Source: Glandiceps talaboti
Lineage: Eukaryota; Hemichordata; Enteropneusta; Spengelidae
Length of the DNA stretch: 64,000 nucleotides
Reading direction: 5' to 3'
NCBI RefSeq assembly: GCF_964340395.1
Contig: NC_135550.1
Coordinates: forward strand, 9,889,408-9,953,407
The translations under genes and the position numbers were made by a program. Under the pieces are notes generated by a model. It was given only the letters and a program-made list of their open reading frames with translations, was not told the origin of the DNA and ran no database searches. Below, piece by piece: positions 61,801 through 64,000 of this stretch (its first letter is position 1; the number at the start of each line of letters is the position of its first letter).

Positions 61801-62105
61801 TGCATGATCGTATGTGTTGTATTGAAGTCACGATGGAAGCCATCATGGCAGACACAGCTGATGACTCAAACTAAACATTGGTCTTAAAATTTGCAAATGA
61901 GCCTCGCTTACAAACACTTACCCTTCACTCGCCGTCGGTACAGCATAAATACGAAAATGGCGATGCTGACAATGAGTAAGGTGCCCAGAACACACCCAAT
62001 CGCTACCCCAACTATCGTACCAGTGCAGTTAGACCCATTATCTTGGGCCATAGAGAGTGCTGGCAGGCTTATCATACACAGGAGGAGACATCTGTAGAAA
62101 CCCAT
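17635..62105 (-). CDS. Giant single-pass membrane protein with AHNAK/periaxin-type PDZ domain and repetitive tail
   Basis: Six exons join in phase: 62105-61922, 57605-57516, 36972-36881, 36309-36081, 34890-22349 and 21954-17635. They total 17,457 nt, an exact multiple of three, giving 5,818 residues. Order: signal peptide 1-20 (cleavage after SMA), ectodomain of about 10 residues with two N-glycosylation sequons, transmembrane helix 31-55 with glycines at 33, 37 and 41, stop-transfer YRRRVK, acidic juxtamembrane linker, PDZ 152-236, then about 5,580 mostly disordered residues. The PDZ has SLGLNIAG as peptide-binding loop and RVFF-like KVFFQDIAYEDAL, the pattern I know from periaxin and AHNAK. 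As in AHNAK, one giant exon carries most of the protein. Inferred role: cytoplasmic scaffold tethered at a membrane. The membrane link depends on exons 1-3, joined by splice phase alone; extra exons may be missing. Confidence 0.7.
21955..22348 (-). other. Gene B intron 5
   Basis: A 394-bp GT-AG intron in phase 0 separating the two giant exons. AT-rich with nothing else recognised. Confidence 0.8.
22349..34890 (-). CDS. Gene B exon 5: giant 12.5-kb exon, end of PDZ plus repetitive tail
   Basis: The acceptor TTCTTTGCAG precedes 34890; the donor GTAATT starts at 22348 and leaves phase 0. It is 12,542 nt without a stop, which cannot be chance in AT-rich DNA. It finishes the PDZ (GDKILSVKVFFQDIAYEDAL and on to YKVQLELEKE). 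It then encodes about 4,140 residues: twelve or so RS/poly-Ser/acidic blocks, a duplicated 300-residue unit (residues about 630-1180), three repeats of about 260-280 residues (about 2670-3475), an array of TEEPQ-type octapeptides, an acidic/PPPPPPP block and nine of the basic-aromatic clusters. Alternating aliphatic stretches (INIGIVAQP, INLAVATHP) recall the AHNAK repeat style. If the next intron is retained, the frame ends nine residues later at 22319. Confidence 0.92.
23890..24420 (-). repeat. Octapeptide tandem array (TEEPQ type) in gene B
   Basis: About twenty 24-bp-based units encoding variants of VTEEPQPV, VTEEPQSL, VPEESQPV and VTEESQ. Central copies near 24100-24260 are nearly identical; flanking ones are degenerate. 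A coding minisatellite, likely to vary in copy number. Confidence 0.9.
25060..27480 (-). repeat. Three coding repeats of about 800 bp in gene B
   Basis: Each unit starts near 27480, 26685 and 25835 with (D)GEMVDGxGFVQ(I/V)D(D/N)ISGK. It runs through VKVETTPVNFAANAEI, EIELEMPKIS, EISLPE(S/G)HQPDNE and KKKKQKGFKKFFKVK, and ends TIEVKVE. Similarity is visible at DNA level (for example GATTGTTCA(A/G)CATCGA), so the triplication is fairly recent or homogenised. Confidence 0.9.
31960..33590 (-). repeat. Duplicated coding unit with RS/poly-Ser blocks in gene B
   Basis: Two units of about 800-850 bp. Both read (I/M)PTLKGEAGDISITHGSLE, then SRSRSSSSSSSASSSDASAH or PRSRSSSSSSSASSSDASAH, GTYEVN, then SRSRSDSSSSS with DED, an aliphatic IN(L/I)xxxxxP segment and KPRSRT. 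The boundaries are approximate. Confidence 0.85.
34891..36080 (-). other. Gene B intron 4 (splits the PDZ)
   Basis: A GT-AG intron in phase 1, inside the PDZ between its two coding exons. Contains one dispersed-repeat fragment at 35810-35882 and otherwise nothing recognisable. Confidence 0.8.
35810..35882. repeat. Dispersed repeat fragment with TAGCGCTTT / AAAGCACTTTACA core
   Basis: A (TAA)n-like stretch is followed by TTTTTTGGATAGCGCTTTCC, a short spacer and CAAAGCACTTTACA, forming a small palindrome. Very similar palindromic tags recur in repeats of many marine invertebrate genomes, as I recall; family name unknown. Confidence 0.5.
36081..36309 (-). CDS. Gene B exon 4: N-terminal two-thirds of PDZ domain
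   Basis: The acceptor CTCCACAG precedes 36309 and the donor GTACGT starts at 36080 (phase 1). It encodes EDGNDFFQHM, a short linker and the PDZ strands: RFTAVLLNANRNEKSLGLNI, then DGIFINNVSSGGAADRTG. The SLGLNIAG loop is the carboxylate-binding loop of the PDZ fold. An ATG at 36282 could serve a shorter cytosolic isoform lacking the membrane segment. Confidence 0.85.
36439..36506. repeat. Perfect 34-bp tandem duplication (intron 3)
   Basis: Two adjacent identical copies of a 34-bp unit starting ATATATAGCTCAATGGTGCT. Identity indicates a recent slip or duplication. Confidence 0.95.
36881..36972 (-). CDS. Gene B exon 3: linker before PDZ
   Basis: The acceptor TTTGTCCACAG precedes the exon and the donor GTAAGA follows at 36880. 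It encodes ECPAYQVFMSSLNDLTDVSS and on to ENVHAKE, entering in phase 1 and leaving in phase 0, which suits the PDZ exon. A Ser-rich linker with no recognisable domain. Confidence 0.68.
37178..37243. ncRNA. miRNA-precursor-like hairpin (candidate) in gene B intron 2
   Basis: Arms AGCTGTTGTACCTCCTTGCC with CTCGTATCC and, 8 bases later, GGATACGACGGCTAGGAGGT with ACGACAGCT pair over 29 positions. Only two are true mismatches and one is a G-U wobble. The result is a 66-nt hairpin with an 8-nt loop. It is more GC-rich than its surroundings and lies about 200 bp upstream of exon 3 of gene B. No known miRNA seed recognised. Could be intronic miRNA or a short foldback remnant. Confidence 0.42.
43241..43267. 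repeat. (TGG)9 microsatellite
   Basis: Nine uninterrupted TGG units in intron 2 of gene B. Confidence 0.95.
45647..46704. mobile_element. Non-autonomous DNA element with 170-bp, nearly identical inverted arms
   Basis: The left arm 45647-45816 begins TGTAACTGGTCACGTTATTA. The right arm 46535-46704 ends with its inverse TAATAACGTGACCAGTTACA. Over 170 bp only about two positions differ. The 718-bp interior has no credible reading frame. The likely explanation is a recently inserted foldback/MITE-like transposon; a recent inverted duplication is the alternative. I could not define a target-site duplication next to the ends. Confidence 0.8.
53609..54248. mobile_element. Nested foldback element (two sets of inverted arms)
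   Basis: Outer arms 53609-53655 and 54202-54248 (TGTCATGAATTCGTAATTAC... and its inverse) match over 47 bp with about one difference. Inner arms 53658-53718 and 53932-53993 (CGACCATAGAGTCGCAGTTT..., CCGCGGAGCTGTGAGCATCT) match over about 61 bp with several differences. The space between right inner and right outer arms has no partner, so the structure is asymmetric. No protein encoded. Confidence 0.75.
54438..54475. repeat. (CAGA)n microsatellite
   Basis: About nine CAGA units in intron 2 of gene B. Confidence 0.95.
56010..56190. repeat. Inverted repeat flanking a (GA)n/(GGA)n tract
   Basis: The left arm (TAGTAACTATACGTGTGGTC then GTTTTC) and the right arm (GAAAACGACCACGCCAATAG then TTACTA) are inverses. 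Between them lies a purine-only GA, GGA and GAA run (about 56086-56152). It may be a microsatellite that grew inside a small palindromic element. Confidence 0.75.
56849..57169. mobile_element. MITE-like palindrome, family M2
   Basis: Arms of about 105 bp. The left arm reads CTTGGTATTACCATCTCAAG through TTTCAGTTAGAAG to TTGAAATTACCACCAAAAGTTCTGCTGAA. The right arm is its diverged inverse, ending CTTGAGATAGTAACACCAAA. Further copies of the same terminal sequence follow at about 57400-57425 and 57446-57470, so this end is repeated locally. Confidence 0.75.
57201..57398. mobile_element. Palindromic element beside exon 2, 51-bp arms
   Basis: Arms 57201-57251 and 57348-57398 (GCCTACCTGTAGACTTGAAG... 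to CTGCTATCCT, and inverse) differ at one position. A third, diverged copy (GTAGACTTGAATAACTATCA) sits inside. The whole lies about 120 bp downstream of gene B exon 2, within the start of its intron. Confidence 0.85.
57516..57605 (-). CDS. Gene B exon 2: acidic juxtamembrane linker
   Basis: A 90-nt exon with a good polypyrimidine tract and TTTTCAG acceptor, and donor GTAAGG. It reads ARNQDPYDDTTVANPSVVSG then QIEDDLTIEQ in the only frame whose phases (1 in, 1 out) fit the exons on either side. The other frame tested contains a stop. It supplies an acidic cytoplasmic linker after the transmembrane helix. Confidence 0.6.
57606..61921 (-). other. Gene B intron 1, about 4.3 kb
   Basis: GT-AG, phase 1. 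The first part contains a dense microsatellite and palindrome cluster (58140-59010). The rest is AT-rich with a 12-C run at 61617-61628 and no gene that I can support. Confidence 0.6.
58140..59010. repeat. Tetranucleotide microsatellite cluster with internal palindrome
   Basis: In order: GGAT-like repeats, (CAGA)n at 58204-58263, (CTGA)n at 58274-58303, (AAAC)n at 58428-58478, (GTTT)n at 58711-58743, (AATC)n at about 58818-58900 and (GGAT)n at about 58966-59008. The (AAAC)n and (GTTT)n tracts are themselves the arms of an inverted repeat. They are flanked outward by GGGGAGCCCAGGAGC and GGGCTCCCTGTGG, and inward by CTATTGAAATAATATACTTT and its inverse. The long open frames here (Cys/Leu/Val/Ser-rich) are repeat artefacts. 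Confidence 0.9.
61922..62105 (-). CDS. Gene B exon 1: signal peptide and transmembrane helix
   Basis: The start ATG at 62105-62103 has a strong context (GCCATGG). It encodes a hydrophobic signal peptide, the short segment QDNGSNCTGT and a 25-residue hydrophobic helix with a GxxxGxxxG pattern, then YRRRVK. The donor GTAAGT starts at 61921 and the exon ends in phase 1. A TTTAAATAACAG sequence directly upstream of the ATG could be a splice acceptor, so the 5' UTR may be spliced. Codon use and topology look real; linkage to later exons is inferred from phase. Confidence 0.72.
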
Positions 62106-64000
62106 GGCTGTTATTTAAATGGAAAGACTGTAGTGGTGGGACTGTGGTCGCTCTTTAACAGGTCACTTGTTAGCCGCCGACTATCCCTTCACCTTCATTC
62201 ATTTTCTTTAGTGAATAGTAAAATATTCGGAATGCCAGCGGAAACACGCAGAGACGAACGCAATGGGTTGTTATTTGCATATGAATTGCGACGATTATCG
62301 AGGGCTGACTTTGGACAGGAGGAGGGCCTGAACATGTGTACCAGTTGCTGTACTGTGTATTCTCAGTGAACTCATCTACCGCAGATATAGTATCTCGTAG
62401 CGTAGATAGCGTCAACACGCACAAAACCCTCGACTCATTGATTATCCGAAGAGTTAATCATATCGAATCTGTCACTAGTGTTAGCTTTACTATTACATGC
62501 GTACGTCCAAAAGCGGCACGACTTACCCACAGTCCTATGCTGTGTGTACGGTGTTGACACCTGTTGCTGTTTGTAGCCTATTGATCCCACCCTTGCACGC
62601 TGCCACTTTCAGTTCCTAATTTCATTGCGAGACAACAGTAGGTTTTGGCTTCAATAACTCAACTCTTCTTACTTGTATAAAACAGACACCTTGGAGACTC
62701 AAAAACTTAGGAATTTACCACCATTGTGTATGTAGGGACATGTTTATCGACATCGAGACGTGCAAGGTCGTTCCCCTTTTTTCATGATTTCTTTCCGACA
62801 ATGTTTACTTTCTCCCAAATTATCGATCACCGCACTACACTTCAAAATATAGACCAGTGAGCCCAAAACGACCTGAATGATCGTGTAAAATACACAATGA
62901 AAGTGAATTTGAAAAATCAAACTACGACTTCAAAGTCATGAGTTTTTGGTGTTAAAAGTATATTGACGGAATCGATCACTTCAAAGCAAGCCATATACTA
63001 CTATCCTGAGACTGTAGACAACCAAAGTGATACTTCGTCCTGATTTCTCAAGTGTAGTAAATAAGTCACTGGGTCAACGACACAGAGTATACTCATTCAT
63101 TGTTATGGTTCGTCTCGGCCACTTTCGCGTGTGTGTTATTTCATCCGAGCCGCGATTTCCACCAAACTTCAACATTATTCTGGAAGGGAGAGGTATCCAT
63201 AATAAATATAATGTGAATTGTCAACTTTAAAAAATATTTAGCGGTTGTAAGTGCATATTTAGGTGCAGATGTAGGTATATGCACAGACGTCCATGGTATA
63301 TTGTAATTTTAAATAGTGACGGATACATGTACATAGAGCAATAATACGTGCGTCGTTCGCTTTCTTTTCATCATGGATCATAGGGTTACGCCACCACGTT
63401 GATGATATCAAAGGATGGACATGTTTGCTACAATCTCTGGGGTGACAAGTGCAACAATACAATACATGATAGTTTTTGTACATTGTAGCATGTTTCTATT
63501 GTTGTTGCTATTGTTGTCTATCCATTTGTGTTATGTCACCTTACGTCATTTTAATGTTTCTATTGTTGTATACTAAATGTGGAAACCACACACGAGTATA
63601 TAATCAAACCAAAAATGATACAAACATGTATGCATGAGTTTAAGAAAACGTGTCCAAGAAACAAAACCAGCTAATATATATGATTTAGCTGTTGAACTAT
63701 AAAAGTACACCTTCCAGTTCATCTTCGCATCATTATACTTGTGGTAACGTTCAAGTGTATTTCTTTTGGTCAGAGCGGATGGAGGAACAACCACACCCTT
63801 TCCCTATTGTTGCTGAACATCGTAATGAACAATGGGGCAGGTTAATGACCCCAAAATAAATAAATAGATGAATAAAACCAATAATAATAAAAAAATAAAT
63901 TAAAAAATAAAGTTAAACTAAAAATGTAAAACATGAAAAAATATTTTTTTAAATCGACATAAAAATGGATCTTCCTTCGTTAAAGAAGTTTCAAGTGTTT
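62106..64000. other. Upstream region of gene B
   Basis: Presumed 5' UTR and promoter side of gene B (minus strand). No clear TATA box or CpG-rich block was recognised. The last 160 bp are an A-rich AATAAA/TAAA simple tract. Open frames are short and domain-free. Confidence 0.4.

Overview
The window is eukaryotic and almost certainly from an invertebrate animal. The DNA is AT-rich, genes are split by GT-AG introns from a few hundred bases to 20 kb, and non-coding DNA is crowded with microsatellites, homopolymers and small palindromic (foldback/MITE-like) elements. The genes are animal-type: an IAP-like RING finger, and a PDZ domain of AHNAK/periaxin type. I cannot name the species. A marine deuterostome or spiralian fits best, but that is inference.

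Two genes can be supported, and they are convergent (tail to tail). Gene A (+, 1-7840, continuing off the left edge) is seen as seven exons encoding the last 274 residues of a protein. It joins a 3-hydroxyacyl-CoA dehydrogenase-type NAD-binding fold, with its catalytic histidine apparently replaced, to a C-terminal C3HC4 RING finger. Its 3' UTR probably runs to about 10.37 kb. Gene B (-, 62105 down to 17635) can be assembled from six phase-compatible exons into one continuous reading frame of 5,818 codons plus stop. The order is signal peptide, very short ectodomain, one transmembrane helix, PDZ domain closely resembling AHNAK/periaxin, and about 5,500 residues of low-complexity, internally repeated tail. 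The tail carries RS/poly-Ser/acidic blocks, about 300-residue repeats and at least eleven basic-aromatic K-rich clusters. It ends with a proline/glutamine-rich C-terminus containing PPNY. Two exons, 12.5 kb and 4.3 kb, encode nearly all of it, much as AHNAK is built around one giant exon.

Layout: 1-7840 gene A exons and introns, with three copies of one MITE family and an intronic minisatellite; 7841-10370 probable 3' UTR with a long hairpin; 10.4-17.6 kb convergent intergenic DNA with a CTCF-like site, a 360-bp palindrome and a pre-miRNA-sized hairpin; 17.6-37.0 kb exons 6 to 3 of gene B; 37.0-57.5 kb a giant intron with a second miRNA-like hairpin and a roughly 1.06-kb element with nearly identical 170-bp inverted arms; 57.5 kb exon 2; 57.6-61.9 kb an intron with a dense microsatellite cluster; 61.9-62.1 kb exon 1; 62.1-64 kb upstream DNA.

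The most notable result is gene B, a membrane-anchored giant scaffold of AHNAK/periaxin type. Second is gene A, a dehydrogenase-fold/RING fusion that looks like a sensor or scaffold E3 ligase rather than an enzyme. Nothing suggests that the two genes act together.
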